DNA of 64,000 bases from Kaistella sp. SH40-3 (GTDB taxonomy: Bacteria; Bacteroidota; Bacteroidia; Flavobacteriales; Weeksellaceae): positions 124,001 to 188,000 of the forward strand of contig NZ_JAQYUS010000004.1 in assembly GCF_030686865.1 (NCBI RefSeq), in the 5' to 3' direction. Of the stretch, positions 1 to 8,393 are shown one piece after another. Both the position numbers and the translations under genes were made by a program. The notes under the pieces are model-generated. The model saw nothing but the letters and a program-made list of their open reading frames with translations. It made no database searches and was not told the DNA's origin. Position 1 is the first letter of the stretch. Each line of letters starts with the position of its first letter.

Positions 1-1851
1 GGTAAATACCTTTGGCCCGTTTATGCAGAATTTGATATTTACGTTGCCGACCTTAACGGAAAAATAATTAAAAAACTCACCGATTCTCCAGGTTATGATG
101 CGGAAGCCGTAGTCTCTCCGGATGGAAAATATATTGTTTTCACTTCCGACCGAACAGGTGATCTCGAATTATGGCGAATGGATATTAATGGTAAAAATTT
201 AAAGCAATTAACTTCTGGATTAGGTTATGATGGCGGCGCTTTCTTTTCTCACGATTCCAAAAAACTGGTCTTCCGTTCTTCGCGACCTACAACGCCCGAA
301 GCAATTAAAGACTATAAAGATTTGTTGGCTCAGCATCTCGTTGCTCCCACAGAAATGGAAATCTATACCATGAATATTGATGGAAGCGATTTAAAACAAG
401 TCACTCATTTAGGAAAAGCGAACTGGTCGCCGTACTTTCATCCATCTGATAAAAAGATTTTATTCTCCTCAAATCATCATTCTACCAGAGGATATGATTT
501 CCAGATTTACTCGGTGGATCTCGATGGAAATAATTTAACACAAGTCACTTACGAAAGTATGTTTAATGCGTTTCCAATGTTTTCACCTGATGGTAAGAAA
601 CTCGTTTTCTCCAGTAATCGAAATGGGGACAAAGCAAATGAAACCAACGTTTTTATCGCAGACTGGGTTGATACAGATACAGCAGAAAATGTCTCAGAAC
701 AAAATTTAAAAAACCATATTACCTACCTCGCTTCCGATGATTTGCAAGGAAGATTGGCCGGAAGTCTGGGCGAAAAGAAAGCCTCAGAGTATATTGCAAA
801 AGAATTTACAAAACTAAAGTTGAAACCATTTATTGGTAAAGATTATATCCAGCCTTTTGAATATTCGGTAAAACTAAATCCGCATGAAGATGGTTCTTCA
901 GTAGAAGTAAATGCCAGAAATGTGATTGGCTATTTAGATAATAAAGCCAGCAAAACAATATTGATCGGAGCGCATTACGACCATCTTGGTTTAAACGAGC
1001 ACCACAACTCTACTTTAATGAATTCGGACGGCCAAATTCACAACGGTGCAGATGATAACGCATCTGGAGTTTCTGCAGTTTTAGAATTAGCCCGAATGTT
1101 TTCTCAAAATAAATCTCAAGAAAAAGCCAATTATATTTTCGCTCTTTTATCCGGGGAAGAAGATGGTTTAATGGGTTCCAAATATATGGCAGACCATTTA
1201 CCGAAAGGAACAAAAATCGATTTAATGATTAATTTGGATATGGTGGGCCGTCTCAATAAAGACAAAGATTTATCTGTTGGTGGCGTGGGAACTTCTCCTC
1301 TATTTCCTGATTATATTCATCGCTTCAAACCTGCGGGAATCAACCTGGCAATTGACAGTTCAGGTGTTGGACCTTCTGATCATACCAGTTTTTATTTAAA
1401 AGATATTCCGGTTTTATTTATGTTCACCGGCACGCACAGCGATTATCATAAACCGAGTGACGATACGGATAAGATTAATTTTAATGGCGTCAGAATGGTT
1501 ACCAATTACGTTTTCGGTTTAGCAAATGCTTTGTCGGAAACTGAAAAAATCCCTTTCACCAAAACCAAAATGTCAGCAAGCAAATCGGTTCCGAAATACA
1601 AAGTAACGTTGGGAATTATGCCTAGTTACGCCGATACCACAGATGGCCTTCACATCGATGGTGTTACCGATAACCGTCCGGGAGCAAATGCCGGAATGAT
1701 GGCAGGCGATGTTTTAACCAAGATCGGTAAATGCGAAATTAAAGAAGTCTATTCTTATATGGAATGTCTGGCCAAAGTCAATTCAGGCGACGAACTTCCG
1801 GTTACGGTTTTGCGTGATGGCAAGGAAGTTATTTTGAAGGTGAAGTTTTAG
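1..1851 (+). CDS. WD40-like propeller / M28 zinc aminopeptidase with PDZ domain (5' partial)
   Basis: The reading frame is open from base 1, so the start lies outside the window; numbering here is from base 1. Residues 1-220 carry TolB/PD40 propeller blades (SPDGKYIVFTSDR, SPDGKKLVFSSNR). Residues about 230-510 are an M28 metallopeptidase with the zinc-site motifs HYDHLG (His325), GADDNASG (Asp351/352), SGEED (Glu386/387) and NLDMVG (Asp413). The last 100 residues look like a PDZ domain (PGANAGMMAGDVLTKIG). Proteins of this build are exported and hydrolyse peptides in the periplasm or outside the cell. The signal peptide would be in the missing part. A propeller joined to M28 and PDZ is a known Bacteroidota arrangement. 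The family call is secure; the substrate is unknown. Confidence 0.88.
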   Translation, partial: GKYLWPVYAEFDIYVADLNGKIIKKLTDSPGYDAEAVVSPDGKYIVFTSDRTGDLELWRMDINGKNLKQLTSGLGYDGGAFFSHDSKKLVFRSSRPTTPEAIKDYKDLLAQHLVAPTEMEIYTMNIDGSDLKQVTHLGKANWSPYFHPSDKKILFSSNHHSTRGYDFQIYSVDLDGNNLTQVTYESMFNAFPMFSPDGKKLVFSSNRNGDKANETNVFIADWVDTDTAENVSEQNLKNHITYLASDDLQGRLAGSLGEKKASEYIAKEFTKLKLKPFIGKDYIQPFEYSVKLNPHEDGSSVEVNARNVIGYLDNKASKTILIGAHYDHLGLNEHHNSTLMNSDGQIHNGADDNASGVSAVLELARMFSQNKSQEKANYIFALLSGEEDGLMGSKYMADHLPKGTKIDLMINLDMVGRLNKDKDLSVGGVGTSPLFPDYIHRFKPAGINLAIDSSGVGPSDHTSFYLKDIPVLFMFTGTHSDYHKPSDDTDKINFNGVRMVTNYVFGLANALSETEKIPFTKTKMSASKSVPKYKVTLGIMPSYADTTDGLHIDGVTDNRPGANAGMMAGDVLTKIGKCEIKEVYSYMECLAKVNSGDELPVTVLRDGKEVILKVKF

Positions 1852-1885
1852 GGTTTACTATTTACTAGAAGCATTTATAAAAAAA

Positions 1886-1907
1886 CCACACGAAAGGATT
1901 CGTGCGG
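1886..1907 (-). terminator. Rho-independent terminator of the ParDE-like pair
   Basis: On the minus strand a hairpin with arms of about nine bases (ccacacgaa/ttcgtgcgg, one mismatch) is followed by a run of seven T. It lies about 70 bases after the toxin stop. On the plus strand there is no T run, so it does not serve the peptidase. Confidence 0.6.
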
Positions 1908-1978
1908 CAGCGTGGGACTGTTAATTCATTTCTTGTCTTTCAGACAAAACGAAAGTTTAGTTATAGGTGGCAGTTTCT

Positions 1979-2278
1979 TTATTCAATTAGGTTAGTTTTT
2001 AAATCCATTCTTTCATGTAGTATTCTAATTACTTCTATTTCATTTTCAGAAATTTGATGGAAAAAGATGATGTGCTTCCCAGATTTAAAACCAAACAAAT
2101 TTTTGCTAATTTCAGTATAAATTTTTCCAAGATTAGGATTTTCAACGATAAATTCGCATGCCTCTTTAATTGCATCATAATATTTATCGGCTTGTTTTTC
2201 AGACCATTCTTGAAAAGTATAATTCCAAATGTCAGTTAAATCATTTATTGCTTCTTGCCTAAATATAACTTTAGTCAT
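1979..2278 (-). CDS. RelE/ParE-family toxin
   Basis: A 99-residue protein with the ParE fold signature: N-terminal [18 protein letters not shown], a central GKIYTEI region and the C-terminal strand [13 protein letters not shown]. It overlaps the upstream antitoxin gene by 8 bases, the usual translational coupling for type II modules. ParE toxins act on DNA gyrase and RelE toxins cleave mRNA on the ribosome; the sequence resembles ParE more closely, but the target cannot be fixed from sequence. Family call good; activity untested. Confidence 0.85.
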   Translation of the reverse strand: MTKVIFRQEAINDLTDIWNYTFQEWSEKQADKYYDAIKEACEFIVENPNLGKIYTEISKNLFGFKSGKHIIFFHQISENEIEVIRILHERMDLKTNLIE

Positions 2279-2519
2279 TTTTTCTTTTTTCAGATTTTAA
2301 TTCTGCTAAATGTTTATCAAAATCAAAGTTTTCAACTCTTGGACTATTCAAACCTTGCTGGATAGCACTTTTTAAAGCAATAACTTTACTTTCTTCATTT
2401 TCCAAGAGCCTAAGTCCTGCACGAATAACTTCGCTAACATTTTTATATCGTCCGACCGAAACTTGGCTACTAACGAATTGGTCAAAATAATTTCCGAGGG
2501 ATACTGAGGTGTTTTTCAT
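2271..2519 (-). CDS. ParD-like antitoxin (ribbon-helix-helix)
   Basis: I place the start at the ATG at 2519 ([16 protein letters not shown]), giving 82 residues; a longer open frame upstream has no family resemblance. The N-terminal strand (SVSLGNYF) and the following helix ([12 protein letters not shown]) match the ribbon-helix-helix ParD/CopG group, which binds the operon promoter and neutralises the toxin through its C-terminal tail. The stop overlaps the start of the ParE-like gene. Autoregulation is expected from the family; no operator was resolved. Confidence 0.85.
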   Translation of the reverse strand: MKNTSVSLGNYFDQFVSSQVSVGRYKNVSEVIRAGLRLLENEESKVIALKSAIQQGLNSPRVENFDFDKHLAELKSEKRKND

Positions 2520-2601
2520 TTCAAAATCTTTCTGTAAAGTTACCAAAAATTGGTAAGTACCCAAATAATTAAGATTAATTATTTTTATTTTAGACGGTTT
2601 T

Positions 2602-2735
2602 TATGAAATTGCCACCAACGTTTGGGTATTTCTGTTGGCGGGGACTTTTTATAACAAGTCTTTGTAAATATAACGAAAAGCACAACTAGCGAAAAATTTT
2701 ATGATGTAAACTTCAACCCCGCTAATAGAAATACC
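2602..2735. repeat. Palindromic cassette-end-like repeat, interrupted by the IS110 element
   Basis: Two 19-base arms (2625-2643, ggtatttctgttggcgggg; 2717-2735, ccccgctaatagaaatacc) are inverted copies with two differences, both allowing G-U pairs, around a 73-base loop. Outside the left arm, 2602-2619 read on the minus strand (gttggtggcaatttcata) matches 12 of 18 bases of the sequence just before the hypothetical gene (4500-4517); all six differences are transitions. The expected outer right arm is missing here, but a gttagcag motif appears at 3986, after the IS. I infer one palindrome split by the IS. Confidence 0.6.
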
Positions 2736-2773
2736 TTCTTTACTTTACATTCATAAAATTAATACCTTTAAAT

Positions 2774-2850
2774 AAACAAGACAGAGGTGAACTAGAAATA
2801 CCGTTAGAGATTAGAAGTCTCAAATAACATATCAGTCCTCTGCCTTGTTT
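2774..2850 (+). ncRNA. Candidate IS110 bridge RNA core hairpin
   Basis: Bases 2774-2787 (aaacaagacagagg) pair with 2837-2850 (cctctgccttgttt): 13 of 14 positions, one mismatch. The 49-base loop contains a second small hairpin (gagat 2807-2811 / gtctc 2817-2821). It lies about 100 bases upstream of the transposase start. In IS110 elements the non-coding left end is known to encode a structured bridge RNA with internal loops that pair to target and donor DNA. Position and shape fit; guide loops were not matched to targets, and the true RNA is probably longer than this core. Confidence 0.5.
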
Positions 2851-2946
2851 TAAAAGGTTGAAACAGCTTTAGATAGAATACCAGATTACCCAGATCTAAT
2901 AAAGATTTTAAAGAATTTCAACATTAATTTAATACCCTACTAAATT

Positions 2947-3948
2947 ATGAAAAATTACAGAATTTATCTCGGAATTGATGTGGCTAAATTAACCCTCGAT
3001 TATTGCCTGGTAACAGAAGATCACCAGCTGGAAAGAGGACAAATTCTCAACACCCAAAAATCCTTGAACTTATTTTTAAAAGACCTCAAAAAAGGCGGAC
3101 ACGATTTAAAGGAAATACTTTTCGTATTTGAAAACACAGGCATTTATTCCTCTCTGCTATCGATGGTTTTAAGCGAAAGTGAACTTCACTATGCGCAGGT
3201 TCCAGCCCTGGAAATAAAACGATCTCTGGGAATTACACGTGGCAAAAGTGATAAAGTAGACGCCAAATAAATTGCATTTTACGCCAAACGAAACACCGAT
3301 AAAATCATGCTTTCCGTACTTCCGGAATTGAATCTGCAGCAACTAAAAATCGTATTTGCTGAACGCGAGAAAACCATTGCTGCCATTAAAGTTTTTGAAA
3401 GAACCATGGAAAACGAAATGTTCCTCAGGAAAGAAGTTTTCGGCAGCGTAAAAGCCATCAATCGTCAAACGGTGAAACACCTAAAAAAACAGTTTGCAAT
3501 GCTGGATGAGAAGATTAAAAAACTGATTCGCGAAGATGAAGTTCTGAACAAACAGCAGCAACTTCTAAAAAGCATTCCCGGAATTGGTGAGATCACTTCC
3601 GACTACCTTTTAATGGTGACCAAAGGCTTTACTGCATTCACAAACGGAAGAAAATTTGCGTGTTATTCGGGAGTTGCACCTTTCGAACATACCTCTGGAA
3701 CTAGCATTAAAGGAAAAACCAGGGTCAGTCATCTGGCGGATAAAAAGATGAAATCGCTTCTACATATGGTTTCGCTCACTGCAATTAAATACGATCCTGA
3801 ACTGAGAGATTATTACACCCGAAAAAAAGCGGAAGGAAAGCATACGATGTTGGTTTTAAACAACATAAAATGTAAAATTGTGTACAGAATATTTGCCGTG
3901 ATCCAACGAGAATCAAACTTTGTCAACCTACAAAAATTTGCTGCTTAG
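2947..3948 (+). pseudogene. IS110-family transposase with in-frame nonsense codon
   Basis: One reading frame spans 2947-3948, broken only by TAA at 3268-3270 (DKVDAK-stop-IAFYAKRN). The N-terminal part is the DEDD RuvC-like domain: GIDVAK, FENTGIYS and SDKVDA supply the acidic residues. The C-terminal part is the transposase_20 domain with SIPGIGE and the YSGVAPFEHTSGTS segment that holds the catalytic serine. Without the stop the protein would be about 333 residues, normal for the family. A single base change explains the stop. Both domains are needed, so the copy should be inactive unless the stop is read through. An ATG at 3307 opens the second half but lacks the catalytic domain. Confidence 0.88.
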
Positions 3949-3986
3949 TTTTTTCAGTTTTTGCTTGCTTTTTGTCATAGAATATG

Positions 3987-4502
3987 TTAGCAGGAGTTTT
4001 TAATTAACGGAAAGCTGGTTAATTTTTGTTTAATAATTTGACTTGGAATTTTGTTTGAAATTATTTCTATTAAATCTTTCGAATAAAGATTAGTTAAATA
4101 TATTTTACTCATGTTTTTATGTTCTATTTCAATATAGAAGTATGAACATTGATAAGGAAGATTTGATAAGGAAGTTTTATTTATTGATTGATAGGTTCCA
4201 AATACTGTTATTTTTTCAATATTTTCATAATTGATTACGTCATTTCCAAATTGAAGTTTATCACTTTGTAAAGTTAGATTCTTGTTCTTATTATATTTTT
4301 CATAATTAGAATGAAGGATAATTACTGGTGCAAGGTAAAGTATCAAGTAAAATGCTAATAGAATTAGAGATAAAAACGGAAGTTCAGCATAAAATAAAAC
4401 TGTCAAACCCAAAAAGAAGAATATTACGGTAACAATTATTAAATCTTGTAAAGCATGAAATTCGGTTTTATTGTTGATTTCCAATTTGATATCTGTTTTC
4501 AT
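3987..4502 (-). CDS. Hypothetical membrane protein in a cassette-like unit
   Basis: A 171-residue protein not recognised by name. Residues about 20-65 contain two hydrophobic segments (IIVTVIFFFLGLTVLF and LSLILLAFYLILYLAPVIIL). The rest is soluble and strand-rich (DKLQFGNDVINYENIEKITVFG), resembling small bacterial PH-like domains behind two membrane helices; that likeness is only an impression. The gene is strongly AT-rich. Its ATG follows the motif gttagcagtaatttt directly, and its TAA stop lies inside the second copy of that motif (tgcTAAC), so the coding region is framed exactly by the repeat. Confidence 0.6.
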   Translation of the reverse strand: MKTDIKLEINNKTEFHALQDLIIVTVIFFFLGLTVLFYAELPFLSLILLAFYLILYLAPVIILHSNYEKYNKNKNLTLQSDKLQFGNDVINYENIEKITVFGTYQSINKTSLSNLPYQCSYFYIEIEHKNMSKIYLTNLYSKDLIEIISNKIPSQIIKQKLTSFPLIKNSC

Positions 4503-4778
4503 AAAATTACTGCTAACTTATTTATAGATGAAACCCAGTTAAACCTATCCCTCCCTTTTGGTATAGATAGGTCTCTTAACCATCATCTTTATTAATCATA
4601 CCAATTTATAATATATTTCTAAATTATCCCCCCTTCCACACAAATAATTTCGATTAATCATCACAAATAATTATAATTTTCTTTTTTTACTAAAATTGTT
4701 AGGCTCTAGAAATAAGCAAATCCTTGCAAGACGCCATCTCATCACCCAAAAAAAATCATCAATTACGGTTGTTTACCC
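4503..4778. other. AT-rich intergenic region without recognisable gene
   Basis: The first 15 bases are the cassette-like repeat (to 4517). The remainder is AT-rich with C-runs (around 4628) and no plausible coding frame. It leads into the palindrome array that starts at 4779. Confidence 0.5.
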
Positions 4779-4934
4779 ATAATTATACGTTCGCAACCGC
4801 TCCCGATACGTTCGGGACGTATAATTATACCCTCACCAACGTATAATTATACCTTCGGAACCGCAAATTATACGTTACCCTACGTATAATTATACGTTCG
4901 GAACCACAAATGATGGGGACAGAGCGTATAATTA
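4779..4934. repeat. Array of cgtataattatacg palindromes
   Basis: Six full or partial copies of the 14-base perfect palindrome cgtataattatacg lie at 4779-4789, 4818-4830, 4840-4852, 4866-4874, 4883-4896 (complete) and 4925-4934. Several are followed by ttcgg or cttcgga, and a short hairpin (cccga/tcggg, 4802-4816) sits between the first two. Spacing is irregular, so this is not a CRISPR array. The palindromes could be protein-binding sites or the remains of a short repeat expansion. Confidence 0.7.
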
Positions 4935-4995
4935 GGGGTATTAGGTATATTACAACCAACTTTATGAAACAATACTCGTTTTTTATAACACAAAA

Positions 4996-5023
4996 AAACC
5001 TGCATCAATCATGGTGCAGGTTT
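4996..5023 (-). terminator. Terminator of the 160-residue hypothetical gene
   Basis: Nine-base arms aaacctgca / tgcaggttt with a 10-base loop; on the minus strand the hairpin is followed by seven T. It lies 22 bases past the stop of the gene ending at 5046. Confidence 0.8.
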
Positions 5024-5045
5024 ACTTTTCTTTAAATTAGAGATG

Positions 5046-5528
5046 CTACTCTACAATTGGAGCTCCTTTTTGTTTTGGATTCTTCGCAAAGAATTGTTTA
5101 AGCTCAGTCATTTTCGTCTCATAACCTGGTGTTCCAGAACCAGCACGGTACGAGGTGTAGGCGTAATCTGATAGCGCCGTTTGGTAATTATCGTAATCAT
5201 GCAGGATTTTGGCATTGCGCAAGTTGAGCGCCAGAGACTCTAAACGTGCGATCAAACTTTCATAATGACCACGGCTTTCATAATCGCGGTCAAACTCTAC
5301 CCAATCTACATCGGTTACAGAAAGTTCGGGACTGTTCACATAAAAGTCTTTTACCTTGTTTACCAATAATTTGTTTTGTTCATTGATGCTGCCGTAGCGG
5401 CTGCGATCTTCCGGGGTCAGGGGAACATTTATATTTTGCAAGGTCGTTTCTAAATCGACCATCGCTTGTTTGATGGTGGTGATTTCGGCTGGTGTAAGAT
5501 GTACACTTCTTAAATTAATGAGCGGCAT
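5046..5528 (-). CDS. Hypothetical protein, helical
   Basis: A 160-residue soluble protein with no signal peptide and no membrane segment, rich in predicted helix (LTPAEITTIKQAMVDLETTL; ESLIARLESLALNLRNAK) and in aspartate and tyrosine. I do not recognise the family. It stands alone, with its own terminator and a long upstream region, between the accessory stretch and the topoisomerase operon. Base composition is less AT-rich than its neighbour at 3987, closer to the core genes. A real gene judging by codon pattern and terminator; function unknown. Confidence 0.7.
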   Translation of the reverse strand: MPLINLRSVHLTPAEITTIKQAMVDLETTLQNINVPLTPEDRSRYGSINEQNKLLVNKVKDFYVNSPELSVTDVDWVEFDRDYESRGHYESLIARLESLALNLRNAKILHDYDNYQTALSDYAYTSYRAGSGTPGYETKMTELKQFFAKNPKQKGAPIVE

Positions 5529-5681
5529 AGTTTTATTTTTTAATTGGTTAATGGGATAAAGATAATTATAAGATTAGAAGCCAACCCATGAAAAACACCT
5601 AATAAAAAGGGTTAAAAGACCTGAAAGTAATTTGGAGGGAAAAATTCACGTCTTTCTTGTAATAAAAAGAAAGACAACAAA

Positions 5682-5705
5682 AAAGACGCTCAATAAAGCG
5701 TCTTT
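5682..5705 (-). terminator. Terminator of the parE-parC operon
   Basis: aaagacgct / agcgtcttt hairpin, extended by an outer gacaa/ttgtc pairing, followed on the minus strand by a T-rich tract. It lies about 90 bases after the parC stop. Confidence 0.75.
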
Positions 5706-5796
5706 CTATTGTCTTTTTAAAATCTATAGTACTTATATTCTTCACCAGTTATGAACGAATCATTTCATGTGGTTTTTGTATAATGAACTAAAGTTT

Positions 5797-8385
5797 CTAT
5801 TCTTCCGGAAACTCAAACAAATCACCAATTGTTCCTTCTTCCGGGATTTCCTCCTCCTCCTCATTTTCCGATTGATCTTGTGGATCAGGTATTTCAATAA
5901 TTTCTTCTTCCGGCTCTGGAATGTTGATATTGATGGCTTTTACTTTTTCTTTAATGAATTGGTTTCCGATGGCTTTGATTCCTTTAACCGCAATGAACTC
6001 ATCAATATTAATGATTTCAGGATCTTTTTCTACGCCTTTTACTTTGGCAAAAACAATTTCAGCCGTCGCATTATTGGCGACTAAAACATTTTCTACAAAG
6101 GATTTGGGATGTTCAGACGGCATAAAATGCTGAACATTCGTAGTGTTCTCCAGCAGGAATCTTTTTATAAAATAAATCTGCTTTTCACCATCAAAATAAA
6201 TACAGGTAATCGGTTGGTCTGGATTCCATTTTTCCAGGATCAAATACTCATCATCGAAACGGTTACTTAATTCAAAACTCACCAGTTTGGCTTCTCCCTG
6301 AGCGTTGATGGTCAGGATTTTATCATCACCTTTGAAAGTTCCGAGCAAAGTTCCGCGTGCATCAGCATTTAATCGACGAACGGTATCATCAAACCAAATT
6401 TTTCTCGGTGCCAAAGTCGAATGACCTTCTTCTTTAAGATCTACTTTCTTAACGATATATTTGGTCACCATATTTCCTTTGGAATCACGGCCTTTAATCG
6501 CTAAGTCTGAGAAATCGATATCTATTTTATTTTTTCGAACGCGCGCATTTGGTTTCAATAAAACAGTAACCTTTTCGGCTTCACCATTCGGATTTGCAGA
6601 GAAATATAACATCTCAGAACCTTTCTTATCAGACGCTAATTTGTAGTCTGTATTACGCGTTACTCCGGTTACCGAAAAACGTTTCATATAATTAGGTCCG
6701 TCTTTTCCTTCGCGGTAAATCATATTGTAAACCGTGCGTTTATCATTCTTCTTCCAAATGGCAACGTGCACGATATTTTTCCCGATAAACGTTTTTGGTT
6801 CCACTTTCACCACCTTCATGGTACCATCTTTTTGAAAGGTGATAATGTCGTCGATATCGGAACAGTCAAATAAATATTCGTCTTTTTTCAGCGAAGTTCC
6901 AATGAAACCTTCGTCCCAATTCACATAGAATTTTTCGTTTGCTACCGCAACTTTGGAAGCATCAATAGTGTCGAAAATCCTTAGTTCTGTTCTACGTTCT
7001 TTTCCTTTTCCGTATTTTTTTTGAATATTCACGTAATAGTCAATCGCGTACGGAATCAAATGTTCCAGATTATATTTAACCTGCTCTATTTTTCCTTCGA
7101 GAGCAAGAATATTTTCTTTGAATTTATCCAGGTCAAAACGTGAAATTCTCTTGATTCGAATTTCTGTTAATCTTAAAATATCCTCTTCGGTTACGGCTCT
7201 TAGTAAATGTTTGGTATGCGGTTTTAAGCCTTTACCAATGGTTGCAATGACTTCGTCCCAAGATTTAACTTCCTCGATATCGTGATAAATTCTGTTCTCG
7301 ATAAAAATTCTTTCCAGAGAAGAAAAATGCCAGTTTTCCTGCAGTTCATGCAATTCGATTTGCAATTCTTTTTTAAGCAAAGAAACGGTGTGCTCGGTGT
7401 TCTGTCTCAGGATTTCCGACACGGTCAGGAACATAGGCTTATCCCCTACAATCACACACGCATTCGGTGAAATCGGAATTTCACAATCGGTAAAAGCATA
7501 TAAAGCATCGATGGTTTTATCGGGCGAAACATCATTGGTTAAGAAAATATTGATTTCTACTTCATCGGAAGTATTGTCTTCAATTTTCTTGATTTTAATC
7601 TTCCCTTTCTCATTGGCTTTAATGATGGAGTCAATTAAATCACTGGTGTTTTTCCCAAAAGGAAGTTCGGTAATACAAAGTGTATTTTTATCTTTCTGAA
7701 TAATTCTGGCTCTGGCACGGATTCTTCCGCCACGTTCGCCGTCATTATAATTAGAAACATCGAGCATTCCACCCGTAATAAAATCTGGGAAAATCTGAAA
7801 TTTCTTGCCCTTCAAATGAGCAATAGAAGCATCAATTAATTCATTGAAATTGTGAGGCATAATCTTGGTAGAAAGCCCTACTCCAATTCCCTCCACACCC
7901 GAGGCTAAAAGCAAAGGAAACTTTACTGGTAAGTCGATGGGCTCATTATTTCTACCGTCGTAAGATTTTGCCCATTCTGTTGTCTTTGGATTAAAGACCA
8001 CTTCTAAAGCGAACGGCGTTAATCGCGCTTCAATATATCTTGCAGCAGCCGCAGAATCTCCGGTGAAAATATTCCCCCAGTTTCCCTGCGTATCGATTAA
8101 TAATTCTTTTTGACCAATCTGCACCATAGCATCGGTAATCGAGGCATCACCGTGTGGATGGTACTTCATGGTATTCCCGACTACATTGGCAACTTTGTTA
8201 TATCGGCCATCTTCCAACTCCCGCATGGAGTGCATAATTCTTCTTTGTACAGGTTTAAACCCATCAAAAATAGAAGGAATTGCCCGATCCAAAATTACAT
8301 AAGATGCGTAATCTAAAAACCAGTCTTTATAGAGACCGGAGACTTTTTTCAGGGATTCTTCCTGGTGATTTTCTTGCTCTTCCAT
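5797..8385 (-). CDS. parC: DNA topoisomerase IV subunit A
   Basis: An 862-residue type IIA topoisomerase A subunit that cuts and rejoins DNA to unlink daughter chromosomes. The catalytic tyrosine is Tyr117 in AAARYIEARL; the winged-helix segment includes FKPVQRRIMHSM and HPHGDASITDAM. The C-terminal half carries beta-propeller-like blades, and the last 50 residues are very acidic (EEEIIEIPDPQDQ...NEEEEEIPEE). It follows the B subunit on the same strand, with one small gene between them. I call it topoisomerase IV rather than gyrase from this operon form and from the partner's ParE-like features. The serine that binds quinolones in most homologues is Ala81 here. Confidence 0.87.
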   Translation of the reverse strand: MEEQENHQEESLKKVSGLYKDWFLDYASYVILDRAIPSIFDGFKPVQRRIMHSMRELEDGRYNKVANVVGNTMKYHPHGDASITDAMVQIGQKELLIDTQGNWGNIFTGDSAAAARYIEARLTPFALEVVFNPKTTEWAKSYDGRNNEPIDLPVKFPLLLASGVEGIGVGLSTKIMPHNFNELIDASIAHLKGKKFQIFPDFITGGMLDVSNYNDGERGGRIRARARIIQKDKNTLCITELPFGKNTSDLIDSIIKANEKGKIKIKKIEDNTSDEVEINIFLTNDVSPDKTIDALYAFTDCEIPISPNACVIVGDKPMFLTVSEILRQNTEHTVSLLKKELQIELHELQENWHFSSLERIFIENRIYHDIEEVKSWDEVIATIGKGLKPHTKHLLRAVTEEDILRLTEIRIKRISRFDLDKFKENILALEGKIEQVKYNLEHLIPYAIDYYVNIQKKYGKGKERRTELRIFDTIDASKVAVANEKFYVNWDEGFIGTSLKKDEYLFDCSDIDDIITFQKDGTMKVVKVEPKTFIGKNIVHVAIWKKNDKRTVYNMIYREGKDGPNYMKRFSVTGVTRNTDYKLASDKKGSEMLYFSANPNGEAEKVTVLLKPNARVRKNKIDIDFSDLAIKGRDSKGNMVTKYIVKKVDLKEEGHSTLAPRKIWFDDTVRRLNADARGTLLGTFKGDDKILTINAQGEAKLVSFELSNRFDDEYLILEKWNPDQPITCIYFDGEKQIYFIKRFLLENTTNVQHFMPSEHPKSFVENVLVANNATAEIVFAKVKGVEKDPEIINIDEFIAVKGIKAIGNQFIKEKVKAININIPEPEEEIIEIPDPQDQSENEEEEEIPEEGTIGDLFEFPEE

Positions 8386-8393
8386 TAACTATT

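Larger units (their letters stand above)
2736..3983 (+). mobile_element. IS110-family insertion sequence (transposase inactivated)
   Basis: The span of about 1.25 kb is bounded by the two halves of the split palindrome. It contains about 210 bases of left-end non-coding DNA with a large hairpin, then a transposase frame with one internal stop, then a short right end. IS110 elements have no terminal inverted repeats, so the edges are inferred from the interrupted repeat and may be off by about 10 bases. The long non-coding left end fits the IS110 group rather than the IS1111 group, which carries its non-coding region at the other end. Confidence 0.7.

Noticed and set aside
3307-3948. Separate 213-residue transposase gene starting at an internal ATG
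   Set aside because: It is in the same frame as 2947-3270 and is the C-terminal half of one IS110 transposase after a nonsense codon; it lacks the catalytic DEDD domain.
4779-4934. CRISPR array
   Set aside because: The repeated unit is a 14-base palindrome at irregular spacing with incomplete copies, spacers are 9-30 bases, and there are no cas genes.
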